Source: Flagellimonas beolgyonensis
GTDB taxonomy: Bacteria; Bacteroidota; Bacteroidia; Flavobacteriales; Flavobacteriaceae
Direction: 5' to 3'
NCBI RefSeq assembly: GCF_003992615.1
Contig: NZ_RZMY01000001.1
Location: forward strand, 1 to 64,000
Length of the DNA: 64,000 bases
The notes under the pieces were generated by a model. That model worked only from the letters and a program-made list of their open reading frames with translations, did not search any database and had not been told where the DNA came from. Positions 45,621 to 55,937 of the stretch are shown here, piece after piece. The translations under genes were made by a program, and so were the position numbers. Position 1 is the first letter of the stretch. Each line of letters starts with the position of its first letter.

Positions 45621-47450
45621 TTGAAAGCAGTTGAGAAAATCGAGCAGCATTATTTGATCAAACAGTTGCCAAAAGCCACTGCCCTTGTGTCCAATGATGG
45701 TACATTGATGGATGTGTCGGACTCTTGGAAAGAACTCTTTGGCAAAAAAATAAATCCAAAATCTCCTATTAATGTTAGGTCTATTTTTTCAGATGTTGAA
45801 AATTTGGACATCAAACTTCTAGGTGGCCAAACCAAATCCATTCGTCACCAACTCAAGCGCGAAACAGAAATCCTTTGGTTGGAAAGTCATTTTACCCCTT
45901 GGTTTGATGATAAGGAAAATTTAATGGGAACTATTATTCAGACGGATAATATCTCACGGGAAATAGAAGCGGAACTACAACTCGAACGGGTGAATACCAT
46001 GTTGAGAAGCAAGTCCGAGGTCTCCAAAGTTGGATGTTGGGAATTTGACATTAAATCAGAAGAACTGTTTTGGTGCGATGAGACCAAAAAAATCCATCAA
46101 GTGCCGAGTTCTTTTGTCCCAAACGTTAACGAAGCCATCAATTTTTACAAACAAGGCTACAGTCGCAACAAAATATCCATGTTGTTCCACAAAATTTTAA
46201 ATGACGGAAAGCCTTTTTGCCAAAAGTTACAGATCATCACCCACCGTGGCGAAGAACGATGGGTTCAATCCGCTGGAAAAGCTATTATTGAAAATGGGGA
46301 AATTGTTCGGCTTTTTGGCACCTTTCAAGATATAAACGAAGAAATGGAGTCCGAGGCCAAGATCAAGGGCAATGAGCAATTATTGACCACATTGATAGAT
46401 AACCTACCGTTGAACGTTTTTGTAAAAGATCTGGATTCCAAAAAAATACTGGTCAACAAGGCCGAGTGCGAATACCTTGGCAAAACCCCGGAAGAATTAT
46501 TGGGCAAATCCGATTTTGACCTATATGACAAGGAAGTGGCCAAAATTTCCAGGGACGAAGACTTGGAAGTGATCCGTACCCTTAAACCCATTTTGGGAAA
46601 GGAAACCATAAGCATAAAAAAAGACGGCCAGATAACCAATTTCCTTACCTCCAAGATTCCCTTGTTCGACATTGATGGAAAGATCAATGGTCTCATTGGA
46701 ATCAGTATGGACATCACACCGATAAAAAAGAAAGAGGAACAGCTACAGCATTTAATAAATATCACCTCTGTCCAAAACAAAAAGCTCATCAATTTTGCCC
46801 ATATCGTTTCGCATAATCTGCGATCGCACTCCGCGAACTTTTCCATGTTGCTCCAATTCCTGAATTCAGAAGAAAACGAGGCGGAAAGAAACAAAATATT
46901 GAACATGTTGGAGCAGGCTTCCGATAATCTATTGGAAACACTCTCCAATTTAAATGAAGTGGTGGATATAAACACCAATATTAACCTTAAGAAGGCTCCA
47001 ATCCAATTGAACCATGCCATTACAAAGGCCCAACAAAATTTAGCGGCTTTGCTGGATAAAAATAAGGTCATCATAGAAAACCAAGTGGACAAAGGCATAT
47101 CCGTTTTAAGTATACCGGCCTATTTGGACAGTATTTTGCTGAACCTGATGACCAATGCCGTAAAATACCGCAGCCCCGATAGACAGCCAAAAATCACCAT
47201 TACAGCCAAAAGGATGGAAGGGAAGATAATGCTCGATTTTACCGATAATGGTCTTGGGATTGACTTGGAACGGTATGGCGATAAAATATTCGGAATGTAC
47301 AAAACGTTCCATAATAATAAAGACGCCAAAGGTTTTGGACTGTATTTGATAAGAAACCAAATCGAAGCCATGGGCGGCCAAATCTTAGTTGATAGTAAAG
47401 TGGACCATGGAACAACCTTCAAAGTATATTTCAATGATGAAAGTAAATAG
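45621..47450 (+). CDS. Cytoplasmic PAS-domain sensor histidine kinase
   Basis: 609 residues, TTG start (no other start upstream: the frame has a stop at 45606). No membrane helix. Three PAS/PAC regions lie at about 13-120, 125-240 and 245-375 (third: LPLNVFVKDLDSKKILVN). Phosphoacceptor H398 is in HIVSHNLRSHSANF, where Asn follows His in place of the usual Glu/Asp. ATP-binding part: LMTNAVKYRSPDRQP, DFTDNGLGIDL, GFGLYLIRNQIEAMGG. It overlaps the response-regulator gene, forming a coupled two-component pair. Signal unknown. Confidence 0.88.
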   Translation: MKAVEKIEQHYLIKQLPKATALVSNDGTLMDVSDSWKELFGKKINPKSPINVRSIFSDVENLDIKLLGGQTKSIRHQLKRETEILWLESHFTPWFDDKENLMGTIIQTDNISREIEAELQLERVNTMLRSKSEVSKVGCWEFDIKSEELFWCDETKKIHQVPSSFVPNVNEAINFYKQGYSRNKISMLFHKILNDGKPFCQKLQIITHRGEERWVQSAGKAIIENGEIVRLFGTFQDINEEMESEAKIKGNEQLLTTLIDNLPLNVFVKDLDSKKILVNKAECEYLGKTPEELLGKSDFDLYDKEVAKISRDEDLEVIRTLKPILGKETISIKKDGQITNFLTSKIPLFDIDGKINGLIGISMDITPIKKKEEQLQHLINITSVQNKKLINFAHIVSHNLRSHSANFSMLLQFLNSEENEAERNKILNMLEQASDNLLETLSNLNEVVDINTNINLKKAPIQLNHAITKAQQNLAALLDKNKVIIENQVDKGISVLSIPAYLDSILLNLMTNAVKYRSPDRQPKITITAKRMEGKIMLDFTDNGLGIDLERYGDKIFGMYKTFHNNKDAKGFGLYLIRNQIEAMGGQILVDSKVDHGTTFKVYFNDESK

Positions 47451-47847
47451 CATATTTATAGTGGATGACGACCCGATTACCGTTTTCGGAATCAAAAGGA
47501 TGTTGAAGCCGGTGACCAGTTGTGAAGACGTCGAAATCTTCCAAAATGGGAAGGAAGCGTTCGATGCCTTGGTGACCAAAATGGAGCAGGGGGATAACTT
47601 GCCCAACGTCATCTTCCTAGACATCAATATGCCGATAATGGATGGTTGGGACTTTTTGGAAGAGATGCTTCAATTGCCAATCGAGGAACGGATCGTTATC
47701 AATATCCTGACATCCTCTATTGATCCCATGGATCATCAGAAATGGAACGAATTCAAAAGCAAGTGCTCACATGTACTCAACTTTAAGAACAAACCCATTT
47801 TTAAAATCGAAACCAGCGACCTGAACTGCTTGAATATGGCTTCATAA
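47437..47847 (+). CDS. Receiver-only response regulator
   Basis: 136 residues from the ATG at 47437; an ATG one codon earlier (47434) is equally possible. Acidic pocket FIVDDDPITVF, phosphoacceptor D62 in FLDINMPIMDGWDF, switch LTSSIDPMD, and the conserved Lys in NFKNKPIF. There is no output domain, so it acts by protein binding or passes phosphate on. It starts inside the kinase gene (14-bp overlap) and is the kinase's likely partner. Confidence 0.88.
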   Translation: MKVNSIFIVDDDPITVFGIKRMLKPVTSCEDVEIFQNGKEAFDALVTKMEQGDNLPNVIFLDINMPIMDGWDFLEEMLQLPIEERIVINILTSSIDPMDHQKWNEFKSKCSHVLNFKNKPIFKIETSDLNCLNMAS

Positions 47848-47895
47848 TCAATTAAATCCGTATTTTTGGGGGCGAGCAAAATACCATGTATCAAC

Positions 47896-47911
47896 TTAAA
47901 GCCCCCGTACT
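47896..47911 (+). promoter_or_regulatory. Shared motif before the M14 peptidase TTG start
   Basis: TTAAAGCCCCCGTACT, 3 nt before the TTG start at 47915. Identical to 45605-45620 except one base. A TATTTTTG box at about 47860-47867 could place the motif in the 5' untranslated RNA. Confidence 0.5.
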
Positions 47912-47914
47912 GTT

Positions 47915-49687
47915 TTGAAAAAATTAGTCCTTTTTGCCTCCCTTATTTTTTTGTTCTCCTGTGAACAAAAGCAACAGGACCAAGTTGCCTCCTTCCAGAC
48001 CATTTTTGAGGAATCGGATGGTATGGAGACTGCCACTTACCAACAAACCATAGATTTTTATATTGCCCTGGCCAAGGAATTTCCCGAAATCAATATCCAC
48101 ACTATTGGAAAGACTGATAGCGGGTACCCGTTGCACATGGTCACCTTTAACCCAGATGGTGATTTCAACTATGAGAACATCCGAAAGGAAAAGTCGATTA
48201 TACTGATCAACAATGGCATACACCCAGGCGAAAGCGATGGCATCGATGCCACGATGATGTTTTACCGAGATTTGGCCACCGGAACCCTTCCCAGTCCAAA
48301 AAATACGGTTTTGGTTACCATTCCCATCTACAATGTTGGAGGTGCATTGAACAGAAACTCCACATCCCGCGCCAACCAAAACGGCCCGTTGGAATATGGC
48401 TTTCGCGGCAATGCCCGCAACTACGACCTGAACAGGGATTTTATTAAAATGGATACCAAGAACGCAAAAACGTTCGCGGAAATCTTTCATTCGGTTAAAC
48501 CCGATGTGTTTGTGGACAACCATGTAAGCAATGGGGCAGACTACCAATACACCCTCACCCACCTGTTCACACAACACAATAAATTGGGCGGTGAATTGGG
48601 AAGCTACCTACACGAGACTATGATGCCCGGTTTGGAAAAATCCCTTGCTGAAAAAGAATGGGACATTACCCCTTATGTTAATGTTTTTAACGTGCCACCG
48701 GAACTTGGATTCAGTCAATTTATGGACCATCCCCGCTATTCCACGGGCTATACCACTTTGTGGAGCACTCTTGGGCTCATGGTGGAAACGCATATGCTAA
48801 AACCTTACAAGCAAAGGGTCGAGGGCACCTATTCCCTAATGCAAAGTTTGATGGAAGTAGTGGAAAAAGAACATAAGAACATCAAAGCCCTGCGAAAAGA
48901 AACCTTGGAAAAGAATCTGGAACTTTCGGAGTATTATTTTAACTGGCAAGTGGACACGACCCAAAGCTCTACCCTTCAATTCAAAGGGTTTGAAGCGGAA
49001 CGCATAACCAGTGAAGTTACCGGACTCCCTCGCCTCAAATATGACCGGGAGCGACCTTTTGTAAAAGAAACTGTCTATCGCAACTATTTTGTTCCCATGG
49101 ATACAATTTCGGTGCCCGATGCATACATCATAAAACAAAGCTGGCAGCATGTGATCGAGCGGCTCGATGCCAACAAAATCCAATATTTTAAATTGGAAAA
49201 GGATACCACACTATCGGTGGAAGGGTACAAAATTTTGGACTACGATACCCGGAATATGCCATACGAGGGCCATTATCCACATGCCAACACCCAAGTGGAA
49301 AAACATACCATGCAAGTGCATTTTAGAGCCGGGGATTTGGTCGTATCTACGCACCAGCCTGGTATCCGATACCTTTTGGAAACTTTGGAACCCCAAGGGG
49401 TGGATTCATTTTTCAATTGGAACTTTTTTGATACTGTTTTACAACAAAAAGAAGGCTTCTCCCCCTATGTGTTTGAGGATGTCGCCTTGGAAATGATCCA
49501 AAAAGATTCCGTACTTCGAAATGAATTTGAGGCCAAAAAAGAAATGGATCTTAATTTTTCCAATAATTGGTATGCACAATTGGATTGGATTTTTCAACGT
49601 TCCAAGTTTTTGGAAGACGCCTATTTGGGATACCCGATCTATCGGGTGGCCAAGGGCAGTGAGGCTTCAGGAATTCTGATCAAATAA
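47915..49687 (+). CDS. M14 family zinc carboxypeptidase, lipoprotein
   Basis: 590 residues from a TTG start ([16 protein letters not shown], lipobox Cys16). Zinc site [17 protein letters not shown] (HxxE) and the later His in [29 protein letters not shown] is the substrate-binding Arg/Asn region. The catalytic Glu is probably in [11 protein letters not shown]-terminal part of about 250 residues beyond the peptidase domain is not recognised. It is likely a surface or periplasmic peptide-degrading enzyme. Its end overlaps the convergent Nudix gene by 21 bp. Confidence 0.87.
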   Translation: MKKLVLFASLIFLFSCEQKQQDQVASFQTIFEESDGMETATYQQTIDFYIALAKEFPEINIHTIGKTDSGYPLHMVTFNPDGDFNYENIRKEKSIILINNGIHPGESDGIDATMMFYRDLATGTLPSPKNTVLVTIPIYNVGGALNRNSTSRANQNGPLEYGFRGNARNYDLNRDFIKMDTKNAKTFAEIFHSVKPDVFVDNHVSNGADYQYTLTHLFTQHNKLGGELGSYLHETMMPGLEKSLAEKEWDITPYVNVFNVPPELGFSQFMDHPRYSTGYTTLWSTLGLMVETHMLKPYKQRVEGTYSLMQSLMEVVEKEHKNIKALRKETLEKNLELSEYYFNWQVDTTQSSTLQFKGFEAERITSEVTGLPRLKYDRERPFVKETVYRNYFVPMDTISVPDAYIIKQSWQHVIERLDANKIQYFKLEKDTTLSVEGYKILDYDTRNMPYEGHYPHANTQVEKHTMQVHFRAGDLVVSTHQPGIRYLLETLEPQGVDSFFNWNFFDTVLQQKEGFSPYVFEDVALEMIQKDSVLRNEFEAKKEMDLNFSNNWYAQLDWIFQRSKFLEDAYLGYPIYRVAKGSEASGILIK

Positions 49688-50278
49688 GGAAGTGTCATCG
49701 AACAAAATCTTAATGTTCATATAACTGTTCTGCAGTGCCTTTTTTATTTTTTTCGGACCCTTCCACCTAACTTTTACAATGCCTTCCGATTTCTCGGCCA
49801 CAAGCTTTCCGTCATACGCGGTCGACATCACAAACCAATGCGTCTGCTTTAAACGATATTCCCCATTGCGTTTGAATACATGGTAGGTGGTTTTTAAAAA
49901 CCGGTCTATGGTGAGTCCGGTTACCCCAGTCTCCTCCTCCACCTCCCGAATGGCGGCACTTTCAATGGTTTCACCTTTGTCCACTTTGCCTTTGGGCAGG
50001 TCCCATTTCCCGTTTCGTTTGATGAATAGCACTTTCCCTTTTGGATTGACCACCAAGCCGCCCCCAGCCACAATAACCGGAATCTTGTGCATGAAAAGTT
50101 TCAGGATCTTGTCTCCATCGGGATGGTACAGATAGGCCTTTTTTAGTTTCTTTTTGGACAACAGGCCAATGGCCTGCATAATGGAATCGCCATCCAGCTC
50201 GAATAAATTTTCCTTCGCTTTTTTGGGTCGCTCGTTTGTTAAAATCAGTGGGGACTCATTAACAAAAACTTCATACAT
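49667..50278 (-). CDS. Nudix hydrolase with an N-terminal extension
   Basis: 203 residues from the ATG at 50278 ([20 protein letters not shown]). The Nudix box lies at about 104-126: GKVDKGE, then REVEEETG, all metal-binding Glu present. The first 70 residues form a separate small alpha/beta part ([17 protein letters not shown]) of unknown role, found with this hydrolase type in flavobacteria. It probably cleaves a nucleoside diphosphate derivative. It is head-to-head with pyrE with 7 bp between start codons. A start at 50401 inside pyrE is rejected. Confidence 0.85.
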   Translation of the reverse strand: MYEVFVNESPLILTNERPKKAKENLFELDGDSIMQAIGLLSKKKLKKAYLYHPDGDKILKLFMHKIPVIVAGGGLVVNPKGKVLFIKRNGKWDLPKGKVDKGETIESAAIREVEEETGVTGLTIDRFLKTTYHVFKRNGEYRLKQTHWFVMSTAYDGKLVAEKSEGIVKVRWKGPKKIKKALQNSYMNIKILFDDTSLFDQNS

Positions 50279-50281
50279 TTG
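50274..50281 (+). promoter_or_regulatory. -7 box of pyrE
   Basis: TACATTTG, exact consensus, ends 4 nt before the pyrE ATG and overlaps the Nudix start codon on the other strand. The pyrE mRNA would be nearly leaderless. No good -33 TTG at the normal distance. Confidence 0.5.
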
Positions 50282-50285
50282 CGCA

Positions 50286-50924
50286 ATGGTTTTAGATAAG
50301 GGAATCGCTAAGAAAACAGCCGAGCTGTTATTACAAATTAATGCAATTAAGTTGGAACCCGAAAATCCCTTTACTTGGGCTTCGGGATGGAAATCGCCCA
50401 TTTATTGCGACAATAGGATCATGCTATCCTATCCGGAAATCCGCAATTTTGTCCGTGAGGAAATGGCCAAACAGGTGGAGAACCTGTACGGCAAACCGGA
50501 TGTGATCGCCGGTGTGGCCACTGGTGCCATCGGTATTGGGATTTTGGTGGCAGAAGCACTTGGACTGCCGTTCATTTATGTAAGGCCCGAACCAAAATCA
50601 CATGGCAGACAAAACCAAATTGAAGGCTATTTGGAACCAGGCCAGACTGTTGTGGTCATTGAAGATTTGATCAGCACAGGAAAGAGCAGTTTAAATGCCG
50701 TAAGGGCCTTAAAGGACCAAAATGCGAATGTAAAAGGCATGGTGGCCATCTTTACCTACGGTTTTCCGGTGGCGACGTCCAATTTTGAAGCTGAAGGCGT
50801 GGAGCTCCACACCCTATCCGATTACGAACACTTGGTGGAACAGGCCTCCGAAACACATTACATTAAAGAAACTCAATTAAAAACCCTGTTGGAATGGCGA
50901 TCCAATCCACAGGAATGGAAATAA
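50286..50924 (+). CDS. pyrE: Orotate phosphoribosyltransferase
   Basis: Fifth step of pyrimidine synthesis: orotate plus PRPP to OMP. 212 residues from the ATG at 50286 ([18 protein letters not shown]). [33 protein letters not shown] and the PRPP loop [18 protein letters not shown] are clear. The frame is open upstream, but an earlier start would run through the Nudix gene. The SRPBCC gene follows after 10 bp. Confidence 0.95.
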   Translation: MVLDKGIAKKTAELLLQINAIKLEPENPFTWASGWKSPIYCDNRIMLSYPEIRNFVREEMAKQVENLYGKPDVIAGVATGAIGIGILVAEALGLPFIYVRPEPKSHGRQNQIEGYLEPGQTVVVIEDLISTGKSSLNAVRALKDQNANVKGMVAIFTYGFPVATSNFEAEGVELHTLSDYEHLVEQASETHYIKETQLKTLLEWRSNPQEWK

Positions 50925-50934
50925 ATTACCAAGA

Positions 50935-51333
50935 ATGCACATAGAAGCCGCTAAAAAGAAAGTTGCCAAAAGCGATAAAGAAGTTTTTGAATTCTTGACC
51001 GACATCAAAAACTTTGAAACATTGATGCCCGAGAATATCGATAAGTTTGAGGTACTTGATGAAAATACGTTCAAGTTTGCACTTAAGGGCATGCCCGAAA
51101 TCGTGCTTAGGTTAAAAGAGCAAAATCCAAACGACAAAGTAATTTTGGGCGCTGCAAGCGATAAACTGCCATTTACCCTTACCGCAGACATTACCGCATT
51201 GGGCGATTCTGAAAGTGAGGTTGGATTGAGTTTTGAAGGACAATTCAATGCCATGATGGCGATGATGATCAAATCGCCTATCACCAATTTCATGGAAACC
51301 CTATCCAACAATTTGGATAAAATAGGTCAATAA
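50935..51333 (+). CDS. SRPBCC (START-like) family protein
   Basis: 132 residues. Helix-grip fold pattern: EVFEFLTDIKNFETLMPENI, then antiparallel strands and a long C-terminal helix (ITNFMETLSNNLDKIG). The fold binds hydrophobic ligands; this branch is uncharacterised. Cotranscribed with pyrE by spacing. It overlaps the convergent birA end by 7 bp. Confidence 0.8.
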   Translation: MHIEAAKKKVAKSDKEVFEFLTDIKNFETLMPENIDKFEVLDENTFKFALKGMPEIVLRLKEQNPNDKVILGAASDKLPFTLTADITALGDSESEVGLSFEGQFNAMMAMMIKSPITNFMETLSNNLDKIGQ

Positions 51334-52070
51334 AGTAAGGTCACTTCCTTTAAATCGAACGACCTGAATATCTGGTCCTCCAGTTCAATCACCAATTTAC
51401 CAGAATCCGATACGTTCCGGATGAACCCCATGAACCGTTCCCCGTTGGAATCGGTAAATGTGGACGGCTTATCTTTACGGAACAACATTTTTTCATACGC
51501 TGGCAATAACTGGGCAACCGTTTTTTGCTCAATGGAATCCAAATGAAATTGCAATCTTTCCAAGGTTTTATCCAACAATTCCTCCAAATTTTGTGATTGA
51601 CCCATTTCCAATTTTATGGAAGTGGCTTTGGTCAAACCCCCAAAATCTGTTTGGTTCACATTGAGTCCAATGCCGATCACAGCATGGGAAACCTGAGCTC
51701 CCTGTAGGATGTTCTCTATCAATATCCCGCATATTTTTAAGGAACCTGACATAATGTCGTTGGGCCATTTTATAGTGACATTGGATAATCCTAAGGTTCG
51801 TAACACATCGCAAAGGGCCATGGAAACCCCAATATTCAACACAAATTGCTGCTGGACACGCAAGGCGCTAAAATTTTTCAAAACACTGTAAGTTAGGTTT
51901 TTACCGCTCTCCGATTGCCAAGATGTGCCCATTTGCCCTCTTCCCTTCAACTGATTTTTGGCCACCACCGTGGTGTAATCTTCCATCGGTGAGGTCATCA
52001 AAAGGCCCTTTAAAAACAGATTTGTGGAATCCGTGGCATCAAGTTTGATTATTTGTGATTGTTTTCCCAA
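51327..52070 (-). CDS. birA: Biotin--[acetyl-CoA-carboxylase] ligase
   Basis: Attaches biotin to carboxyl carrier proteins. 247 residues, catalytic and C-terminal domains only: DATDSTNLFLKGLL, KGRGQMGTSWQSESGKNL (biotinoyl-AMP loop), VTIKWPNDIMSGSLKICGIL and GIGLNVNQTDF. There is no N-terminal helix-turn-helix, so it should not act as a repressor. Divergent from rsfS with 82 bp between. Confidence 0.92.
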   Translation of the reverse strand: MGKQSQIIKLDATDSTNLFLKGLLMTSPMEDYTTVVAKNQLKGRGQMGTSWQSESGKNLTYSVLKNFSALRVQQQFVLNIGVSMALCDVLRTLGLSNVTIKWPNDIMSGSLKICGILIENILQGAQVSHAVIGIGLNVNQTDFGGLTKATSIKLEMGQSQNLEELLDKTLERLQFHLDSIEQKTVAQLLPAYEKMLFRKDKPSTFTDSNGERFMGFIRNVSDSGKLVIELEDQIFRSFDLKEVTLLY

Positions 52071-52125
52071 TTTGACGTGCCTTATCGATTTGTTAAAAAC
52101 TAGGGCTAAGAAAACAAAAAAAACA

Positions 52126-52133
52126 TAACTTTG
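52126..52133 (+). promoter_or_regulatory. -7 box of the rsfS-ftsH operon
   Basis: TAACTTTG, exact TAnnTTTG, 19 nt before the rsfS ATG, preceded by an A-rich stretch. No TTG at the usual distance. Confidence 0.5.
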
Positions 52134-52152
52134 CAGAAACTAAAATATTTGA

Positions 52153-52530
52153 ATGCAGAAAACGAAAGCTAGCGCAGATGAACTGATTGCCTTGATTTTG
52201 GAAGGGATTGAAGAAGTAAAGGGAGTGGATATAAACCTGCTCGACCTTAGAGAAATCGAAAATACAGTTTGTGACTACTTTATAATCTGCAATGGTACTT
52301 CCAACACGCATGTAAACGCAATTGTTTCTTCTATCCAAAAAACCGTCAGTAAAGCAAGCAAGGACAAACCTTGGCACATTGAAGGTTCCGAGAACGCGGA
52401 ATGGGTATTGATGGACTATGTCAATGTTGTGGTACATGTATTCCAAAAACATATTAGGGAATTCTACGATATTGAAGGGCTTTGGGGAGATGCCAAAGTG
52501 ACCATGGTGGAGAGCAGTTACAATTCTTAA
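52153..52530 (+). CDS. rsfS: Ribosomal silencing factor RsfS
   Basis: Binds uL14 on the 50S subunit and blocks subunit joining under poor nutrition. 125 residues: LIALILEGIEEVKGVDINLL, VCDYFIICNGTSNTHVNAIV and WVLMDYVNVVVHVFQKHIRE are the family motifs. It is 6 bp before ftsH, an arrangement typical of flavobacteria. Confidence 0.93.
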   Translation: MQKTKASADELIALILEGIEEVKGVDINLLDLREIENTVCDYFIICNGTSNTHVNAIVSSIQKTVSKASKDKPWHIEGSENAEWVLMDYVNVVVHVFQKHIREFYDIEGLWGDAKVTMVESSYNS

Positions 52531-52536
52531 AAAAAA

Positions 52537-54483
52537 ATGGCAAAAGAGAACAATCCGAATAATGTCCCAAAAAAGCCACGATTTAGTTCGTGGTGGATCT
52601 ATGGTGTGATCATAGCAATGATCATTGGTTTCCAATTTTTTGGGGGAAGCAGTTTTTCAAGTACAGAAAAAACAACAACCTCCGAATTGCAGGAGTTTTT
52701 GCGCAATGGCGACATTTCCAAAATCGTCATCATTACAAATACCCGACAGGCCAAGGTATATTTGACCGAAGAGGCCCTCAACAAGGATGTGCACAAAGGG
52801 GTGGCCAAAAAGCCCCTGTTCCCATCCAGCGGATTGATGCCCCAATACGTATTGGATTATGGGGACTTACAGATATTCCAGAATGAGATTACGGAGATAA
52901 AGAAGGAAAACAACCTCGATACCATTGTTGAATTCGATACAGAATCCAACGTATTGGGCGAGTTATTGCTGTCCTTATTACCGTTTGCCTTGATCATCGG
53001 TATTTGGATCTATTTGATGCGACGAATGTCCGGAGGTGCCGGCGGTGGTGCTGGAGGCCAGATTTTCAATATTGGAAAATCCAAAGCCAAACTATTCGAC
53101 GAAAAAACAGATACTCGAACTTCATTCAAAGATGTTGCCGGCTTGGAAGGCGCCAAGGAAGAGGTTCAGGAAATTGTGGAGTTTCTTAAGAATCCCGATA
53201 AATATACTTCCCTTGGAGGAAAAATTCCGAAAGGTGCCCTATTGGTAGGCCCTCCAGGAACAGGTAAGACCCTTTTGGCCAAAGCCGTTGCCGGTGAGGC
53301 CAAAGTACCCTTCTTTTCACTTTCCGGTTCGGACTTTGTGGAAATGTTCGTTGGTGTGGGTGCTTCCAGGGTACGTGACCTTTTCAAACAAGCGAAGGAT
53401 AAATCCCCTGCCATCATATTCATCGATGAGATTGATGCTATTGGTCGTGCAAGGGGTAAAAACAACTTTACAGGTTCCAATGATGAACGCGAGAACACAT
53501 TGAACCAATTATTGACCGAAATGGACGGTTTTGGAACCAATACCAACGTAATCGTATTGGCCGCAACCAACCGAGCAGATGTGTTGGACAAGGCCTTGAT
53601 GCGTGCCGGTCGTTTTGACCGTCAGATCTATGTGGACCTACCCGACCTGAACGAAAGAAAAGAAATTTTTGAGGTGCACCTACGCCCCATCAAAACTGCG
53701 GAAACCCTTGATTTGGATTTCTTGGCCAAACAAACCCCTGGTTTTTCTGGAGCTGATATTGCCAATGTTTGTAACGAAGCTGCCCTGATCGCTGCCAGAA
53801 AAGAGAAGAAAGCCGTTACCAAACAGGATTTCTTGGATGCAGTGGATAGAATTGTGGGCGGACTGGAAAAGAAAAACAAGATCATTACCCCAGAAGAGAA
53901 AAAGACCATCGCGTTCCACGAAGCAGGACATGCCACGGTAAGTTGGATGCTGGAGCATGCCGCACCGTTGGTAAAAGTGACCATCGTGCCGCGTGGACAA
54001 TCGTTGGGTGCCGCATGGTACTTGCCCGAAGAGCGCTTGATCGTTCGTCCAGAGCAAATGCTTGACGAAATGTGTGCTACCATGGGTGGTAGGGCCGCTG
54101 AGAAGGTCATCTTCAACAAAATTTCCACTGGTGCCTTGAGCGATTTGGAAAAAGTGACCAAACAGGCTCGTGCCATGGTTACCATTTACGGCCTTAATGA
54201 TCAACTTGGTAACATTACCTATTATGACTCCTCGGGTCAAAATGAATATGGATTTACCAAACCTTATAGTGAGCAAACCGCCCAAAAAATCGATCAGGAA
54301 ATATCCAAGATGATTGAGGAGCAATACAAACGCGCCATCGATCTGCTTCAAGAAAACAAGGACAAACTTACGGAGTTGGCGGAACGACTTTTGGATAAAG
54401 AAGTTATCTTTAAGGACGACTTGGAAAAAATCTTTGGTAGAAGACCTTTTGAAAAAGAGGAAGAATTGGAGCCAGCGAAATAA
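52537..54483 (+). CDS. ftsH: ATP-dependent zinc metalloprotease FtsH
   Basis: Membrane AAA protease that removes damaged or short-lived membrane proteins. 648 residues. Two membrane helices (about 17-37 and 142-162) flank a periplasmic part. Gly-rich linker, then Walker A GPPGTGKT at 238-245, Walker [15 protein letters not shown] near [18 protein letters not shown], and zinc site HEAGH at 461-465. Complete. Followed by a LUD gene at 37 bp. Confidence 0.97.
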   Translation: MAKENNPNNVPKKPRFSSWWIYGVIIAMIIGFQFFGGSSFSSTEKTTTSELQEFLRNGDISKIVIITNTRQAKVYLTEEALNKDVHKGVAKKPLFPSSGLMPQYVLDYGDLQIFQNEITEIKKENNLDTIVEFDTESNVLGELLLSLLPFALIIGIWIYLMRRMSGGAGGGAGGQIFNIGKSKAKLFDEKTDTRTSFKDVAGLEGAKEEVQEIVEFLKNPDKYTSLGGKIPKGALLVGPPGTGKTLLAKAVAGEAKVPFFSLSGSDFVEMFVGVGASRVRDLFKQAKDKSPAIIFIDEIDAIGRARGKNNFTGSNDERENTLNQLLTEMDGFGTNTNVIVLAATNRADVLDKALMRAGRFDRQIYVDLPDLNERKEIFEVHLRPIKTAETLDLDFLAKQTPGFSGADIANVCNEAALIAARKEKKAVTKQDFLDAVDRIVGGLEKKNKIITPEEKKTIAFHEAGHATVSWMLEHAAPLVKVTIVPRGQSLGAAWYLPEERLIVRPEQMLDEMCATMGGRAAEKVIFNKISTGALSDLEKVTKQARAMVTIYGLNDQLGNITYYDSSGQNEYGFTKPYSEQTAQKIDQEISKMIEEQYKRAIDLLQENKDKLTELAERLLDKEVIFKDDLEKIFGRRPFEKEEELEPAK

Positions 54484-54520
54484 GCCAATTATTGAATTAG
54501 CAATGTGCCAGATACCATAA

Positions 54521-55129
54521 ATGGGAGTTTTTAAAAAACTTTTTGGGGGAGGAAAAAAGGTTTCCAAGGAAACTGTGGAAACCCGTGGTGAACATATGCC
54601 CGATCTCAAAATACCCGTGGATGAAAAATTCACCATCTATTTCAAAAAAAATGGAGGCAAATTTATATACTGTGAAGATTTCAGTGAAGTCTCCGAAGCC
54701 TTAAAAAGCATTGTTTCGGAAAACGATTGGCAAAACCATCCATTTTATACCCTTGACCCTCGACTGGAAGCCCGCTTTTCATCAGAAAACCTAACATTTA
54801 CCAACAATAGGCAGGAAAGCAATATTTTCTTTACCACCTGCGAGCATTTAGTGGCCCACAACGGTTCCATTTTGGTATGCTCCAATCAGATCAAAGAGAA
54901 AAAATTGAACGAGTTGCCAACCAACCTTATCGTATTTGCCACTACCAGTCAATTGGTCGACTCCATTAGTGAGGCACTCAAGACCATCAAGGAACGCTAT
55001 CAAAAGGATATACCCAATAATATCACCACATTAAAGCACTTTCAACCCACTCCAGAAAACAAAGATGATTTTCTTTCCTACGGAAGTGCCTCAAAAAATG
55101 TCTATCTTTTACTCCTAGAAGACTACTGA
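54521..55129 (+). CDS. LUD-domain protein (LutC/YkgG-like)
   Basis: 202 residues. N-terminal basic part with GVFKKLFGGGKKVSKE, then the LUD fold: FFTTCEHLVAHNGSILVCSN and LIVFATTSQLVDSISEAL. LutC-type proteins take part in lactate utilisation with LutA/LutB, which are absent here. In this ftsH-LUD-cdsA-psd order the protein is a known flavobacterial neighbour with unknown task. Only 4 bp to cdsA. Confidence 0.8.
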   Translation: MGVFKKLFGGGKKVSKETVETRGEHMPDLKIPVDEKFTIYFKKNGGKFIYCEDFSEVSEALKSIVSENDWQNHPFYTLDPRLEARFSSENLTFTNNRQESNIFFTTCEHLVAHNGSILVCSNQIKEKKLNELPTNLIVFATTSQLVDSISEALKTIKERYQKDIPNNITTLKHFQPTPENKDDFLSYGSASKNVYLLLLEDY

Positions 55130-55133
55130 TTTC

Positions 55134-55937
55134 ATGAAAGAAATATTACGACGCTCCATTACGGGGGTCATTTATGTTGTACTTCTGTTAGGGGCGGTGT
55201 TCTTGAGTTCGGATGCTTTCGATTTCTTGTTCATGACCTTCGGGTTGGGCTGTCTGTATGAATTCAAGAAGATTGTCAGGCTTAAAGGTTACTTCATTTT
55301 TGTGGCCTATTTGGCATTATGGTGGGTCTATATTTATCTAATACAGGACCAAACCGCAATCACCATCTTGATGCTACTCACCTTGGCAGTCGACTTGGCC
55401 CTGCTCATGTTCTTGTTCTCCAAAAAGAGCAAACATTTCACGGAAGTCCAAAAATTCCTAATTGCTCTTTTCTACATTGGGGGCGGGTGTATTTTCCTGA
55501 CAATGATTCCGTACAAACAAGACGATTTTGCCCAATTCCTGATCATGGGCATATTTATTTTGATATGGGTGAACGACACCTTTGCCTATTTGGTGGGCCG
55601 AACTTTAGGCCGAACAAAACTTTTCCCATCAGTTTCCCCAAAAAAAACCATTGAAGGTTCTGTCGGAGGTCTTATTTTTGCACTGGTTGCCGCCTATTTT
55701 TTATCATGGTACGAAACAAAACTCACTTTGATGCAATGGATGGCCATGGCAACGATCATTGTGGTTGCCGGAAGTTTGGGCGACCTTTTGGAGTCCAAGT
55801 TCAAACGTATGGCCGGAGTAAAGGACAGTGGAGCCATATTACCGGGGCATGGTGGAATTTGGGACCGTTTGGATAGTTTGGTGTTCGCCGCACCTTTTGC
55901 TTATTTGATACTTAATTTGTTCTCCTATGTTTCATAA
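55134..55937 (+). CDS. cdsA: Phosphatidate cytidylyltransferase
   Basis: Makes CDP-diacylglycerol, the branch-point of phospholipid synthesis. 267 residues with about eight membrane helices. The C-terminal family signature reads SKFKRMAGVKDSGAILPGHG followed by GIWDRLDSL; PKKTIEGSVGG lies before it. It overlaps psd by 11 bp, so the two steps of phospholipid formation are translationally coupled. Confidence 0.95.
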   Translation: MKEILRRSITGVIYVVLLLGAVFLSSDAFDFLFMTFGLGCLYEFKKIVRLKGYFIFVAYLALWWVYIYLIQDQTAITILMLLTLAVDLALLMFLFSKKSKHFTEVQKFLIALFYIGGGCIFLTMIPYKQDDFAQFLIMGIFILIWVNDTFAYLVGRTLGRTKLFPSVSPKKTIEGSVGGLIFALVAAYFLSWYETKLTLMQWMAMATIIVVAGSLGDLLESKFKRMAGVKDSGAILPGHGGIWDRLDSLVFAAPFAYLILNLFSYVS

